Of a stretch of 64,000 nt of DNA, positions 45,224 through 61,245 are shown piece by piece. How positions within the stretch are numbered: position 1 is the stretch's first letter; each line of letters begins with the position of its first letter. Source of the DNA: JBBREP01 sp963716525 (GTDB lineage: Bacteria; Actinomycetota; Acidimicrobiia; IMCC26256; PALSA-610); the NCBI GenBank assembly GCA_963716525.1, contig OY970315.1, forward strand, positions 2,852,001 to 2,916,000, read 5' to 3'. The translations under genes were made by a program, and so were the position numbers. The notes beneath the pieces were generated by a model. The model saw nothing but the letters and a program-made list of their open reading frames with translations. It did no database searches and had not been told where the DNA came from.

Positions 45224-46621
45224 GTGGCGAGCGGCTCGGGCCGCGCGGGTGCCCCCGCCAGTGACGCCGCCAGTGACGCCGCCAGTGACGCCGCCAATGA
45301 CGCCGCCAGTGACCCCGTCGGTGCCGCCGCCGAGGACGCCACCGCGGAGCGCTTCGAGGACGCGATCGAGGCGGGTGACGTCCCCTGGCGGCGCGGCACG
45401 GCCCGGGCCGCGCTCCGCCACCGCGACTTCACGATCTTCTGGTCGGGGCTGTTCGCCTCGAACATCGGCACGTGGATGCAGACGATCGTGCTCGCGCAAT
45501 ACGGCTACCGCGTCGGCGGCACGGCGTACGTCGGCTACCTCGGATTCGCGGTGCTCGGTCCGCTGCTCGTGTTCGCGCCGGTGGCGGGGCTCATCGCTGA
45601 CATCGTCGACCGCCGGCGATTCCTGGTTGCCACACAGACCGCGCAGCTCATGTGCGCGTTCGTGCTCGCGGCGTACGTCTGGAGGGCCACGCCGGTCTCC
45701 ACGCTCGTGATCTTCCTGATCGTGCTCACGAACGGCATGTTCAACGCATTGACCGGTCCGGGCATGAGCGCCATCGCGCCGACGCTCGTGCCTCCGGAGG
45801 ACTTGAACGGCGCCATCTCCCTCTTCTCGTTCCAGATGAACATGTCGCGGGTCGTCGGGCCGCTCATCGGCGCCGCGATCTTCACGAAGTACGGACCGGC
45901 GTGGGTGTTCGCGGTCAACGCGGTCACCTACCTGTTCGCGGTGTCCGGACTCGTACTGGCGCGCTATCCGCGCCGTGCCGGTGCGGTGCTGGACGAGCGC
46001 GGGTTCGCCCGGCTCGCGTCGGGCTTCCGGATCGCGTGGCACGACCAACTCGTGCGGCGCGTGTTGCTGGTGCTCTGGACGTTGTCGCTCGTGTCGCTCA
46101 ACTTCATCCAGTTCATGCCGGCCCATGCCGCGCAGGACTTGTCGATACCCGCGAAGTCGACGGCGTACGGCGCTCTGTACGCCTGTTTCGCGCTCGGTGC
46201 GGCGGCCGGTGCGGTGTCTGTGGGCACGGTGTTCGCGTCGTTGGACCAGGCCCGGCTCGTGCGGCCCGCGATGCTTGCGTTCGCGGCGATGCTCGGCCTG
46301 TTCGGCGCGCTCCGCGGGCCGGCGGCCGCGTATCCCGCCGTGTTCGCGGTCGGCTACGCGTATTTCGTGGTGATCACCGCGCTGTCGACCGTGTTGCAGG
46401 CGAACATCAGCGACGACGTGCGGGGCCGCATCACGTCGCTGTGGATCATGGGGTTCGGCGGTGCCGTCGGTGTGGGTGCGCTGGTATGGGCGCCGCTGGC
46501 CGACCGGTCGGTCGTGACGCTGCTGGAGATCGGCGCGGCCTGGGCCGCCGTGCTGGTATGGGCGTCGCCGCCGGGCAGGTTGCGCCGGCCGAGCGCCGCC
46601 GGGGAGACCGTCGATGCCTGA
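45224..46621 (+). CDS. Major facilitator superfamily exporter
   Basis: A 465-residue transporter of the EntS/MFS_3 type with 11-12 helices (FWSGLFASNIGTWMQTIVLAQYGY, GFAVLGPLLVFAPVAGLIADIVDRRRFL). The loop 2-3 motif GLIADIVDRRR matches the family. The start GTG 45224 has GGGAGGT seven bases upstream. The N-terminal 40 residues are low in complexity, with a 12-bp tandem repeat. It is probably a drug or metabolite exporter. The following gene overlaps by 8 bp. Confidence 0.9.
   Translation: MASGSGRAGAPASDAASDAASDAANDAASDPVGAAAEDATAERFEDAIEAGDVPWRRGTARAALRHRDFTIFWSGLFASNIGTWMQTIVLAQYGYRVGGTAYVGYLGFAVLGPLLVFAPVAGLIADIVDRRRFLVATQTAQLMCAFVLAAYVWRATPVSTLVIFLIVLTNGMFNALTGPGMSAIAPTLVPPEDLNGAISLFSFQMNMSRVVGPLIGAAIFTKYGPAWVFAVNAVTYLFAVSGLVLARYPRRAGAVLDERGFARLASGFRIAWHDQLVRRVLLVLWTLSLVSLNFIQFMPAHAAQDLSIPAKSTAYGALYACFALGAAAGAVSVGTVFASLDQARLVRPAMLAFAAMLGLFGALRGPAAAYPAVFAVGYAYFVVITALSTVLQANISDDVRGRITSLWIMGFGGAVGVGALVWAPLADRSVVTLLEIGAAWAAVLVWASPPGRLRRPSAAGETVDA
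45257..45316 (+). repeat. 12-bp tandem repeat at the MFS N-terminus
   Basis: Five units of GCCAGTGACGCC (one with A for G) encode ASDA repeats before the first membrane helix. Confidence 0.92.
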
Positions 46622-47303
46622 TCGAATGAGAGGGCCCGAGGAGCTGTACGAGGCCTACTGCGGCGTGCGCGGGCGCGTGCGCGCGGCAGTCGAGTCCGCC
46701 GAGTCCGCCGCGCTCGCCGCGCCGTGTCCGGCCACACCGGCCTGGCGTGCGCACGACGTGCTCGCGCACCTCGCCGGAGTGCCGCACGACGTGCTCGCCG
46801 GCAACATCGAGGGCGTCGCCACCGACGCGTGGACGCAGGCACAGGTCGACGCCCGCCGCGACACGCCCGCCGCGGCGATGCTCGACGAGTGGGACGCCGA
46901 CGGCGTCGCGATCGAGCCGCTGTTCGCGGTCGTCGGTTTCGGCCGTTTCGGCCAGATGCTGTTCGACGCGGTCACTCACGAGCTCGACCTCTGCCACGGC
47001 CTCGGCTTGGCCGCCGACCGTGACAACCTCGCCCTCGACTGCTCGTTCGACTGGCTCGTCGCGGTGGCGGGCGGCTTCCGTGCCGGGGCGCTGCGCGTAC
47101 GCACCGAGCGTGACGACGTGGTGGTCGGCACCGGCGAGCCTGTGGCCACGGTGGAGCTCCCGCGCTTCGAGTTCGTGCGGGCCTCCTCGGGCCGGCGCTC
47201 ACGAGCCCAGGTGGCTGCCTACCCGAACGAGGGGCTGCGCGAGCCCGCGATGATCCTCGCCGCGCCGATCTTCACGCTCGCCACCACCGACATCGTCGAG
47301 TAG
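46614..47303 (+). CDS. Maleylpyruvate isomerase/DinB-like metal-binding protein
   Basis: A 229-residue protein of the actinobacterial TIGR03083-type family. The metal-binding helices have AWRAHDVLAHLAGVPHDVLAG and DAVTHELDLCHGLG, with His-rich positions typical of mycothiol-dependent enzymes. The N-terminal four-helix bundle is followed by a beta-rich C-terminal part. The function is unknown beyond likely mycothiol-linked chemistry. It overlaps the MFS stop by 8 bp and precedes the helicase by 4 bp. Confidence 0.82.
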   Translation: MPDRMRGPEELYEAYCGVRGRVRAAVESAESAALAAPCPATPAWRAHDVLAHLAGVPHDVLAGNIEGVATDAWTQAQVDARRDTPAAAMLDEWDADGVAIEPLFAVVGFGRFGQMLFDAVTHELDLCHGLGLAADRDNLALDCSFDWLVAVAGGFRAGALRVRTERDDVVVGTGEPVATVELPRFEFVRASSGRRSRAQVAAYPNEGLREPAMILAAPIFTLATTDIVE

Positions 47304-47307
47304 CCGC

Positions 47308-49348
47308 ATGGAGGAGCCCGTCGTGGCCGCGCTGCGTGCCGTCGTCGCCGAGCTCGAGGGCTATGAGCCCAGGGCCGGGCAGGAGGAGATGGCTGCCGCG
47401 GTGGCCGGCGCGTTCGCCGATCACGAGCACCTGCTGGTGCAGGCGGGCACGGGCACGGGCAAGAGCCTCGCCTATCTCGTGCCCGCCGTCCTGAGCGGCG
47501 GGCGCGTGGTGGTGGTGACGGCGACGCGGGCGCTGCAGGAGCAACTGTGCCGTAAGGACCTCCCGTTCCTGGCCGCGCACATCGGGCGCGCGACGCCGCA
47601 GGGCCACAGCTTCACGTTCACGCAGCTGAAGGGCCGCAGCAACTACGCGTGCCGGGCCCGCCTCGCCGACCTCGAGACCGAGTTGCAGGAGAGCTTCAGC
47701 GGGCTGCGCAGCGAGCGCGAGACGGTGCACACCGTCGCCCGCTGGGCGGCCGGCGCCGACACTGGCGACCGCGCCGACCTCGACGAGGTGGTGAGCGACG
47801 CGGTGTGGGCGACGGTGAGCATGGACTCGCACGAATGTCCGGGTCGCCAGAAGTGCGCGCACGGCGACTCCTGCTTCGCCGAAGCCGCGCGCGACCGCGC
47901 CGCCGAGGCCGACGTCGTGGTCGTGAACACCGCGCTCTACGGGCAGCATCTCGTGGGTGCAGGCCGGGTGCTGCCGCCGCACTCCTACGTGGTGATCGAC
48001 GAGGCGCACACGCTCGAGGAGATCGCGTCGACCGCGTTCGGTGTCACGATGGGACCCACACGCATCGGGCGCGCCGCCACCCAGATCCGGTCGTTTCTCA
48101 CCGCGGATGCCGGCGCCGACGATCCGGTCGCCCGCCTCGACGAGCGCGCCCAGCGCCTCGGCCGGCTCCTCGAGCAGTGCCCGAACGAGGAGCGCATCGA
48201 CCTCGACGCCACGGGTGTGCGTGAGGCCCTCGCGGCCGTGAACGAGGCGTTCGCGACGCTGCGCGGCACGGTCGACCGCATCGATCCGGGCGAGCACGAC
48301 GCCGGGCAGCGCAAGCAGCGCGTGCTGCGGTTGATCGACTCCACGCGCGAGGACCTCGCGTACGCGGCGCGGGCCACGACCACCGACGATGCGGCCTGGG
48401 TCGACCGGCGGAATGCGTCGACTTCCCCCGTGCTGCACGTGGCGCGCGTCGACGTGGGCGAACCGCTCGTGCAGAGCCTGTTCGCCCGGCGCACCGCGGT
48501 GCTCTCGTCGGCCACGCTCGCCACCGGCGGCGATTTTTCCCACCTCGCCTGGCGCCTCGGCCTGCGCGAGCCGTTGGCGGAGCCCTCCGGCGATCGCCCG
48601 GAATCCGCGCGGACTCCCGAACCCGACGCCGACACGGGGGAGATCCGGCCCGTGCACCCCGAGCGGTACCGGACGCTCGACGTCGGCTCACCGTTCGACT
48701 ACCGCAGCCAGGCGATCCTCTATTGCGCTGCCCACCTGCCCGACCCGCGGTCGCCGAAGTTCGCGGCGGCGTGGATCGCCGAGGCCGTCGACCTCGTCCG
48801 TGCCGCCGGCGGCCGCACACTCGGGCTCTGCACGTCGCTCGCCGCGGCCCGCGCCCTGCGCGAGGCGCTCGCCGCGGCCCTCGCCGGCGTGCGCGTGCTC
48901 GCGCCCGACGATCTGCCCCGAGCCCGGCTCATGGAGGAGTTCGCCCGCGACGAGACGTCGTGCCTCGTGGGCAGCCTCGGGCTCTGGCAGGGCATCGACG
49001 TCGCCGGCCCGTCGGTGAGCCTCGTGATCATCGACAAGATCCCGTTTCAACGGCCCGACGATCCGCTCGCGCTCGCCCGGCGCGACCGCGCCCAGGCACT
49101 CGGCCACGACCCCTTCGCCACCTACGACCTCCCGCGTGCGGCGCTCCTGCTCGCGGCAGGGTGCCGGCCGGCTCGTGCGCACGTCGAGCGACCGCGGCGT
49201 CGTCGCGGTGCTCGACCCTCGCCTCGTCACGAAGCGGTACGGCCGCACGCTCGTCGACTCGCTGCCGCCGATGTTCCGAATGACGAACCCCGATCGCGTG
49301 CGCGCCGCGCTCGAACGCCTCGCCGCCGGCCGGACGGCGCTGTCGTAG
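47308..49348 (+). CDS. dinG: DinG-type ATP-dependent helicase, frame interrupted near 49150
   Basis: About 680 residues of an XPD/DinG superfamily 2 helicase. Walker A is QAGTGTGKSLAYLVP (44-58), the DEAH box is VVIDEAHTLEEI, and the iron-sulfur ligands are CRARL and CPGRQKCAHGDSC. The C-terminal motor has TAVLSSATLATGG, GSLGLWQGIDVAG and, after the break at about 49150, QGAGRLVRTSSDRG and VAVLDPRLVTKRYG. Adding GC in CTCGCGGCAGG gives LLARQGAGRLV. These helicases resolve R-loops or other structures in repair and replication. Confidence 0.9.
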
Positions 49349-49357
49349 CTTGCGCCC

Positions 49358-50752
49358 ATGCGCGAGACGGCTCTGCCGCATGCCGCGTTGAGCTACTGGC
49401 TCGAGTCGTGCAACGACGACCTCGCGCCCCGACCGCCGCTCGACGGCTCGAGCGAGGCCGACGTCGCGATCCTCGGCGGAGGTTTCTCCGGTCTGTGGAC
49501 CGCCTACTACCTGCTGCGCGCCCGCCCCGGGATGCGCGTGGTCGTGCTCGAGTCCGAGATCTGCGGCTTCGGAGCATCCGGCCGCAACGGGGCCTGGTGC
49601 ACGTCGGGGTTCGGGGCCGGTCCCGACCTGTTGCGCGTGAAGTTCGGTGCCGATGCTGCCGGCCGCGTCCACGATGCGATGGTCGACACCGTCGACGAGG
49701 TGGGGCGGGCCTGCGCCGAGGAGTCGATCGACGCCCAGTACCAGCGTGACGGTGAGCTGCTCGCCGCGGTCGGCGCCCATCAGATGCAGGCGCTCGCCGA
49801 CATCGAACGGAGCTACGAGCGCATCGGGCGGGGGGACTTCCACTGCCGCCTCACGGCTGCCGAGGCGGGCGCCGTGCTCGCCGTCGAGGGCATGCACGGC
49901 GCCCTGCTCCACGGCGCCACGGCCTGCGTGCACCCCGGACGCCTCGTGCGCGGCCTGGCCCGGGCCGTGGAGCGGCGAGGCGGAGTGATCCACGAGGGTT
50001 CCCGGGTCGTGTCGTTCGGCGGCGCGCCGCGGTCCTACCTCGAGACCGCCCGCGGGCGGGTGCGCGCGGGAGCGATCGTGCTCGCCGGCGAGGCGTACCT
50101 CTCGCAGCTCCGGCCGCTGCGCCGGTCCGTGCTGCCCGTCTACTCGTACATCGTGCTCACCGAGCCGCTCGCCACCGACCGGCTCGCCGAGATCAACTGG
50201 ACGCACCGCACGGTGGTCAACTCGCGGGCGCTCAGCGTCGACTACCTGTCGCGCACGGTCGACGGCCGCGTGCTGTTCGGCGGCCGCGGCGCGCCCTACC
50301 ACTTCGGCTCCTCGATCGCTCCCGCGTACGACCGCGACGAGCCGACCTTCGTCCGGCTGAGGGCGTCGCTCGCGGCCTGGTTCCCGTCGCTCGCCGGCGT
50401 CCGGTTCACGCACGCGTGGGGTGGCTGTCTCGGCGTGCCGCGCGACTTCGTGCCGATCATGCGGTTCGACCCGGCGTCGGGCATCGCGACCGCGCGCGGC
50501 TACACGGGGGAGGGCGTCGCCGCGTCCAACCTCGCCGGGCGCGTGCTCGCCGACCTCCTCACCGGTGCCGATTCGGAGCTCACCTCGCTGCCCATGGCGC
50601 GTCACGGCGGGCGCGAATGGGAGAGCGAGCCCCTGCGGTTCCTGGCCGCGCGGCTCGCGCAGTGGGGCGCGGAGCGGATCGACGCCCGCGCCGCGCGCAC
50701 GGGCACGGCGCCGACCGGACGCACGCTCACGGAACGGCTGATCGGCCATTGA
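49358..50752 (+). CDS. FAD-dependent amino acid/amine oxidoreductase (DAO family)
   Basis: A 464-residue flavoprotein. The FAD site is DVAILGGGFSGLWTAYYL, with VVLESEICGFGASGRNGAWC after strand 2 and VLFGGRGAPYHFG and GYTGEGVAASNLAG near the end. It is close to the PuuB-type gamma-glutamylputrescine oxidase/glycine oxidase group. The Cys in NGAWCTS may hold the flavin in some relatives. ATG 49358 lies 9 bp after the helicase stop. Its stop overlaps the phosphopantetheinyl transferase start. Confidence 0.92.
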   Translation: MRETALPHAALSYWLESCNDDLAPRPPLDGSSEADVAILGGGFSGLWTAYYLLRARPGMRVVVLESEICGFGASGRNGAWCTSGFGAGPDLLRVKFGADAAGRVHDAMVDTVDEVGRACAEESIDAQYQRDGELLAAVGAHQMQALADIERSYERIGRGDFHCRLTAAEAGAVLAVEGMHGALLHGATACVHPGRLVRGLARAVERRGGVIHEGSRVVSFGGAPRSYLETARGRVRAGAIVLAGEAYLSQLRPLRRSVLPVYSYIVLTEPLATDRLAEINWTHRTVVNSRALSVDYLSRTVDGRVLFGGRGAPYHFGSSIAPAYDRDEPTFVRLRASLAAWFPSLAGVRFTHAWGGCLGVPRDFVPIMRFDPASGIATARGYTGEGVAASNLAGRVLADLLTGADSELTSLPMARHGGREWESEPLRFLAARLAQWGAERIDARAARTGTAPTGRTLTERLIGH

Positions 50753-51240
50753 CCGGGAGCCCCGACGGTGATCGCGTGGTCGACGTCGAGCTGTGGTGCG
50801 CGCCGCGTGCGGTGCGCGGAGCCGATATGCGGGCCATGGTGCGCGCGCCCGAGGGCGGCTACACGAACGTGTCGCACACGCGCGGCTTGACCGTGCTCGT
50901 GTGCGCGCCGGTCCGCGTGGGCATCGATGTGGAGGCCGTCCGGCCGCACCCGAACCTCGACCGGCTGGCCCGGCGCTCGATGACCGACGCCGAGCACCGT
51001 GAATGGTGCGCGATGCCGGAACCGGTGCGCGCGTTCACCCAGCACTGGACGCGGGTGGAGGCGTATCTGAAGGCGATCGGCACGGGTGTGCGCGGCGGGC
51101 TGCGCACACGACCGGACGGCGGTTGGCGCGTCGTCGATCTCGACGTGGGCCGAGCACACTGCGGCGCGCTCGCCGTCGAGACCGGCGGCCGCGCGGTGCG
51201 CCTGCACTGGCGAGACGGCGGACCCGCCGGGCGGATCTAG
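50749..51240 (+). CDS. 4'-phosphopantetheinyl transferase superfamily protein
   Basis: A 163-residue PPTase-like protein. RVGIDVEAVRPHPNLDRLA carries the metal-binding Asp and Glu, and WTRVEAYLKAIGTG carries the second Glu and Lys; the middle Lys of WTRKEA is Val. The protein is shorter than Sfp at its N-terminus. It transfers phosphopantetheine from CoA to carrier proteins in the family. The TTG at 50749 overlaps the previous stop (TTGA); a GTG at 50776 is possible. No carrier protein gene is nearby. Confidence 0.82.
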   Translation: MTGSPDGDRVVDVELWCAPRAVRGADMRAMVRAPEGGYTNVSHTRGLTVLVCAPVRVGIDVEAVRPHPNLDRLARRSMTDAEHREWCAMPEPVRAFTQHWTRVEAYLKAIGTGVRGGLRTRPDGGWRVVDLDVGRAHCGALAVETGGRAVRLHWRDGGPAGRI

Positions 51241-51249
51241 CCTGACGTC

Positions 51250-51657
51250 ATGCCGGGCGACGAGCACTCCACCGATCGGGCCCCGGACTCACCCGCGGGC
51301 GGTGGCGACGGTACCGGCAGCAACCAGGACGAGCGCGACTGGCGCGATCAGTACCTCGACGAGGAGCTCGCGGAGCACGAGGACGACGACGGTCCGGTCG
51401 GCCCCGGACGCGCGCCGATGTCGCGCCTGCGCCACGGATCGCTCGGCGTGACGCTCGGCGCGGCGATGACCGGGCTCGGCAACGTGCTCGAACCGCGCAA
51501 GAAGGAAGAGGCTCCGGTGGTCGTCGAGCACGACGAACCCGACCAGTCGCAGGAACCGATCGAACTGCGCCTCGACCGCGACGATCCCGGCGCGTCGGTC
51601 GTGATCATCCACAAGCGGGCCGGCGAGCGTCCGCCGCCGACGCCACTCGAGCAATGA
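51250..51657 (+). CDS. Acidic protein of unknown function
   Basis: A 135-residue hydrophilic protein. The N-terminal half is very acidic (DYLDEELAEHEDDDG-like), the middle has SRLRHGSLGVTLGAAMTGLGNVLEP, and the end has a conserved-looking EPIELRLDRDDPGASVVIIHK. A family is not known to me. It ends directly before the terminator at 51657. Confidence 0.65.
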   Translation: MPGDEHSTDRAPDSPAGGGDGTGSNQDERDWRDQYLDEELAEHEDDDGPVGPGRAPMSRLRHGSLGVTLGAAMTGLGNVLEPRKKEEAPVVVEHDEPDQSQEPIELRLDRDDPGASVVIIHKRAGERPPPTPLEQ

Positions 51658-51690
51658 GGAAGGCCCCGCCTTGGCGGGGCCTTCCTCACA
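51657..51690. terminator. Bidirectional terminator hairpin
   Basis: GAGGAAGGCCCCGCC-TTGG-CGGGGCCTTCCTC forms a stem of 13 or more pairs with a 4-base loop, between the convergent acidic-protein gene and the HU gene. Confidence 0.9.
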
Positions 51691-51706
51691 ACGATCGTGG
51701 ATTGCG

Positions 51707-52183
51707 TCAGCGGCGCTTCGCTGCAGTCTTCTTCGCCGGGGCCTTGCGGGCCGGGGCCTTCCTCGCCACGGCCTTCTTGGCCGGGGCCTTCCTGGCGGGC
51801 GCCTTCTTCGCTACGGCCTTGCGGGCCGGGGCCTTCTTCGCTACGGCCTTCTTGGCCGGGGCCTTCTTCGCCACGGCCTTCTTGGCCGGGGCCTTGCTCG
51901 GCGTGCGGCCCGACACCACCGCGTCCTTGAACGCCTTGAGCGGGGTGATCTTCGCGACGCGCTTCGCCTTGATCTTCACCGGCTCGCCGGTCGCCGGGTT
52001 GCGACCCATGCGCGCCGCACGGTCGACTCGACGGAACTTCGCGAAGCCGGAGATCGCGACGTCCTCACCCTTGGCGACCGTTTCGGTGATCAGGTCGACG
52101 AGCGAGTCGATCGTCTCCCGCGCGATGCGAGGTGTCGTCTCGACTCGCTCGGCGAATACCCGGGCCAACTCACTTCGATTCAC
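51707..52183 (-). CDS. hup: HU-family DNA-binding protein with Lys/Ala tail
   Basis: A 158-residue histone-like protein from GTG 52183, with GGAGG seven bases upstream. The HU domain (1-90) has ELARVFAERVETTPRIARETI and the DNA-binding arm GRNPATGEPVKIKAK. The C-terminal 65 residues are KKA/KAPA repeats resembling histone H1, as in mycobacterial and other actinobacterial HU. It compacts DNA and may bind RNA. The gene is divergent from the ParA-like gene with 248 bp between. Confidence 0.95.
   Translation of the reverse strand: MNRSELARVFAERVETTPRIARETIDSLVDLITETVAKGEDVAISGFAKFRRVDRAARMGRNPATGEPVKIKAKRVAKITPLKAFKDAVVSGRTPSKAPAKKAVAKKAPAKKAVAKKAPARKAVAKKAPARKAPAKKAVARKAPARKAPAKKTAAKRR
51719..51905 (-). 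repeat. Lys-Ala codon repeats in the HU tail
   Basis: Repeats of GCCAAGAAGGC-like codons on the minus strand encode AKKAPA and ARKAPA units. They are the normal HU tail but vary in length between strains in other genera. Confidence 0.85.
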
Positions 52184-52235
52184 GTGGTTCCTCCAAAAAG
52201 GGCTGGTTGCGAAGCGCATCCTTGCACAGCGCGTG

Positions 52236-52290
52236 CCCCCGACGCACGCATTTCCCCCATGTTTCTTGAACTTTTTTCGAGTTGATTGCC
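52236..52290. promoter_or_regulatory. AT-rich island between hup and the ParA-like gene
   Basis: The only clearly AT-rich stretch in this area (ATGTTTCTTGAACTTTTTTCG and GAGTTGATTGCC) lies about 55-110 bp upstream of hup. It contains AACTTTTTTCGAGTT, a short inverted pair. It probably holds the promoter of hup and perhaps of the divergent gene; I cannot fix -35/-10 boxes. Confidence 0.4.
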
Positions 52291-52431
52291 ACGAGGTGAC
52301 GGCCGGCGACCCGGCCCGACTCGAAGTGGTGCGGGTTGCGTCTCGTAGAGTCCCGGTAACCTCGCCGAAACGGGCTCGGGGACGCACGGCACACACGGGC
52401 GCGGGTTTGCCGGTACATGTTCGGCAGGGTG

Positions 52432-53301
52432 ATGAGAGTCCTGGGCATCGCAGCGGTGAAAGGTGGGGTCGGCAAGACCACCGCGGCCGTCAACCTCTCG
52501 TACATCGCGGCCCGCGACGGCGCCCGCACGTTGCTCGTCGACCTCGATCCGCAGGGTGCCGCGAGCTACATCCTGCGACTGCGGGGCGCCGAGCAGGAGA
52601 GCCCGGCCGACGGCAACGCGCATCCGACCGACATCCCCTTGCTCGACGTTCTCCCTGCTCCGCCCGGGTGGAAGGTCGCAGGGGACGGGCTCGACGCTTC
52701 GCTACCCGACCCGTTCTGGCTGCACGACACGATCCTCGCGATCGGTGACTGGTACGACGAGATCATCCTCGACTGCCCGCCGGGACTCACCGAGCTCACC
52801 GACGGCATCATCGGCCTCGCCGACACGCTGGCCGTGCCCCTGATCCCGTCGCCGCTCTCGGTGCGCACGCTCGACGCGCTGCGGACCCGAGTGCGTGAGC
52901 TGACCGGACCGCCCCCTGGGTTGCACCCGTTCTTCTCGCTCGCCGACCGCCGCCGCAAGCTGCACCGCGACCTGATCGAGCGCATCCAGCTGGAGCGGGC
53001 CGAGACGTTGTCGGCCCCGGTGCCGTACTCGGCCGACGTCGAGCGCATGGGCGTGGCCCTCGCCCCGGTGGTTCGCTTCGCGCCGCACTGCGCCGCGAGC
53101 GAGGCCTATGAGTCGATCTGGGCGGAGCTCAACATGCGGCGATCGGCCGCGCCGCGGGGGAAGGGCATCCGGTCGGCGAGCGCGCCCGACGACCACTCGA
53201 ACGACCGGGCGAACGACCGGGCGAACGACCGGGCGAGCGACCGGGTGAACGACGGGGCGAGCGCCGCGCCCGACGACACCCGGCTGACCGGCTGCGGGTA
53301 G
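52432..53301 (+). CDS. ParA/Soj-family ATPase
   Basis: A 289-residue ParA-type ATPase: the deviant Walker A is AAVKGGVGKTTAAVNLS (7-23), DLDPQGAASY follows, and YDEIILDCPPGLTELTDG is the switch II region. There is no ParB gene beside it, so it may be an orphan Soj-type protein that positions a cargo. Starts at 52432 or 52417 are possible. The C-terminus carries a 12-bp repeat (NDRA units). Confidence 0.88.
   Translation: MRVLGIAAVKGGVGKTTAAVNLSYIAARDGARTLLVDLDPQGAASYILRLRGAEQESPADGNAHPTDIPLLDVLPAPPGWKVAGDGLDASLPDPFWLHDTILAIGDWYDEIILDCPPGLTELTDGIIGLADTLAVPLIPSPLSVRTLDALRTRVRELTGPPPGLHPFFSLADRRRKLHRDLIERIQLERAETLSAPVPYSADVERMGVALAPVVRFAPHCAASEAYESIWAELNMRRSAAPRGKGIRSASAPDDHSNDRANDRANDRASDRVNDGASAAPDDTRLTGCG
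53200..53259 (+). repeat. 12-bp tandem repeat at the ParA-like C-terminus
   Basis: Five units of AACGACCGGGCG and variants encode NDRA, NDRA, NDRA, SDRV, NDGA. Confidence 0.92.
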
Positions 53302-53411
53302 CTGCTACTCTCGCGACTCCGGCCGGCCAACGGTGTCCTGCCGGGTTTGTGCACATTCCAGACCCGCGCCTCACCGATCCCGACGAGCCGCCGACCCAAT
53401 CGGAGCGTCCG

Positions 53412-58242
<4,831 letters not shown>

Positions 58243-58250
58243 GACCGAGC

Positions 58251-59723
<1,473 letters not shown>

Positions 59724-59730
59724 GGAGGCC

Positions 59731-60171
59731 TCACGCGGCCTGGCTGCAGTCCGCGTGGTACTGCAGCTCCTCGGCCAGCTCGAGCACCGCGGCGTCGGCG
59801 AGTTCGAGGTAGGCGGCGAGGTCGGCCGCGAACGCCGGCGGCAGCGCCGCGGTGGCCGTGAGCGCGATCTCGGTTGGCGCCGCGATCCCGCTCTCGATCG
59901 TGAGCCGCACGCTCGACACCACCATGCCGTCGCGACTCCATAGCCGGCCCCGGCTCGCGATGCACTGCTCCCCGCGGCGCGTCGTGTCACTGAGTGTCTG
60001 GCCGCAGAACGCGCTGTCGAGCTCGAAGCTGCCGTGATGTCCGAGCGAAAAGCGGTGCGTGGGTGCGTCGAGCTCGCGGGCGAGCCCAACGACGGCCACC
60101 GCCACCTCGATCGTGCTCAGCTCGAGCGGTCGCGCGACTCGAACGTGTGGACGCCCGTCCCTGCCATCCAT
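59731..60171 (-). CDS. Hypothetical protein
   Basis: A 146-residue protein with a beta-rich first part (STIEVAVAVVGLARELD, FSLGHHGSFELDSAF) and an acidic helical end (YLELADAAVLELAEELQ). It has no signal peptide or membrane helix and no family I recognise. It lies tail-to-tail with gltD, 7 bp apart. Confidence 0.55.
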   Translation of the reverse strand: MDGRDGRPHVRVARPLELSTIEVAVAVVGLARELDAPTHRFSLGHHGSFELDSAFCGQTLSDTTRRGEQCIASRGRLWSRDGMVVSSVRLTIESGIAAPTEIALTATAALPPAFAADLAAYLELADAAVLELAEELQYHADCSQAA

Positions 60172-60291
60172 GGCGCATCATCCTCCGTAGGCAGTCTCGG
60201 CGCGCCCACGCCGTCGCATGAGGCTCATGTCGCGCGCCGCCGGCGCCGATGGGTGTGAGGCGAGCCGATCACTGCGCCCGCCGCGCCCGGG

Positions 60292-61217
60292 TCAGCGAAT
60301 CGCCGTCGGGGCGACCGGCCCGCCGAGGGCGCGCGTGAGCGGCAGCGGCGTGGCGACGAGCAGGCAGTCGAAACGACCGTCGGCGGCGCTCACGGCCGCC
60401 AGTTCGTCGAGCGCGAAGTTCTGGCCCTGCACGAGGCCCATGTCGCGCAGGTGGATCATGTGCACCGGCAGGAACGCCTCCGGGTCCTCGCACGGGAACA
60501 CCTCGAACACGATCGTGTCGGTGGCCACCGCGGCGACATCGTGCTCGCGCAGCCAGCGGATGCTCTTCGTCGACAGGCCCGGGCTCGGGTGCGAATAGCG
60601 CTCGCGCTCGCCGATTCGCAGCCAGTGCATCTGGCCGGTGCGCACGAGCACGATGTCGCCGGGCTGCACGGTCACCCCGGCGTGCGCGGCCGCGGCGTCG
60701 AGATCGTCGCCCGTGATCGGGTAGCCGTCGTCGAAGTGGTCGACACCGTGCAACGCAGCGATGTCGAGGAGCACGCCGCGGCTCGCGATGGCGCCGTAGC
60801 GCTCGATGCCGAGCTCGTGCGCGCCCTGCTCGTCGTTCGTCGCGTCGGACACGCCGTTGTAGAGCTCGCCGCCGTAGCCCACGTGCGCGAGCGCGTCCCA
60901 GTGCGTCGCCGCCTGGACGCCCATCTCCATGCGGTCGTCGCTCGTCGTGAAGTCGTCCCGGTCGCCCGTGTAGGTGACGTTGATCGCCACCATCTCGCGG
61001 GTGGGATTCGTGCGCCCGGGGATCATGCCGGTCTGCGGGCCGCCCTCGTCGAACGGGATGGTGAGCGAGAGCGCGGTGCCCATCCGGACGGCCGCGACGC
61101 CGCGCCGCACTGCCGCGGCGTCGATGAGGTTCAGCGTGCCGCGCCGGTCGTCGGCGCCCCACCGGCCCCGGTTGCTGACCGACGCGGCAAGTTCTTTCAG
61201 GGCTCGGGAAGCGGCAT
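60292..61217 (-). CDS. Cyclase family protein (kynurenine formamidase-like), frame break near the start
   Basis: About 310 residues of the cyclase/Kfa family (PF04199). The metal site motif is THWDALAHVGYGG (HxDxxxH) at about residue 100, and GRWGADDRRGTLNLI is the conserved N-terminal motif. The HPSPGLSTKSIRWL and DTIVFEVFPCEDPEAF segments also match. No start codon lies in the main frame; the ATG at 61217 (MPLPE) is in another frame and joins it if GCGC is added at about 61203. Family members hydrolyse N-formylkynurenine or similar amides and esters. It is divergent from the acyl-CoA dehydrogenase. Confidence 0.82.
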
Positions 61218-61245
61218 ACGAGCTCCTACTCCTACCATTCGGCGC

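Noticed and set aside
51003..51120. Val in WTRVEA as a broken phosphopantetheinyl transferase
   Set aside because: The Glu and the following Lys, which do the chemistry in the family, are still present.
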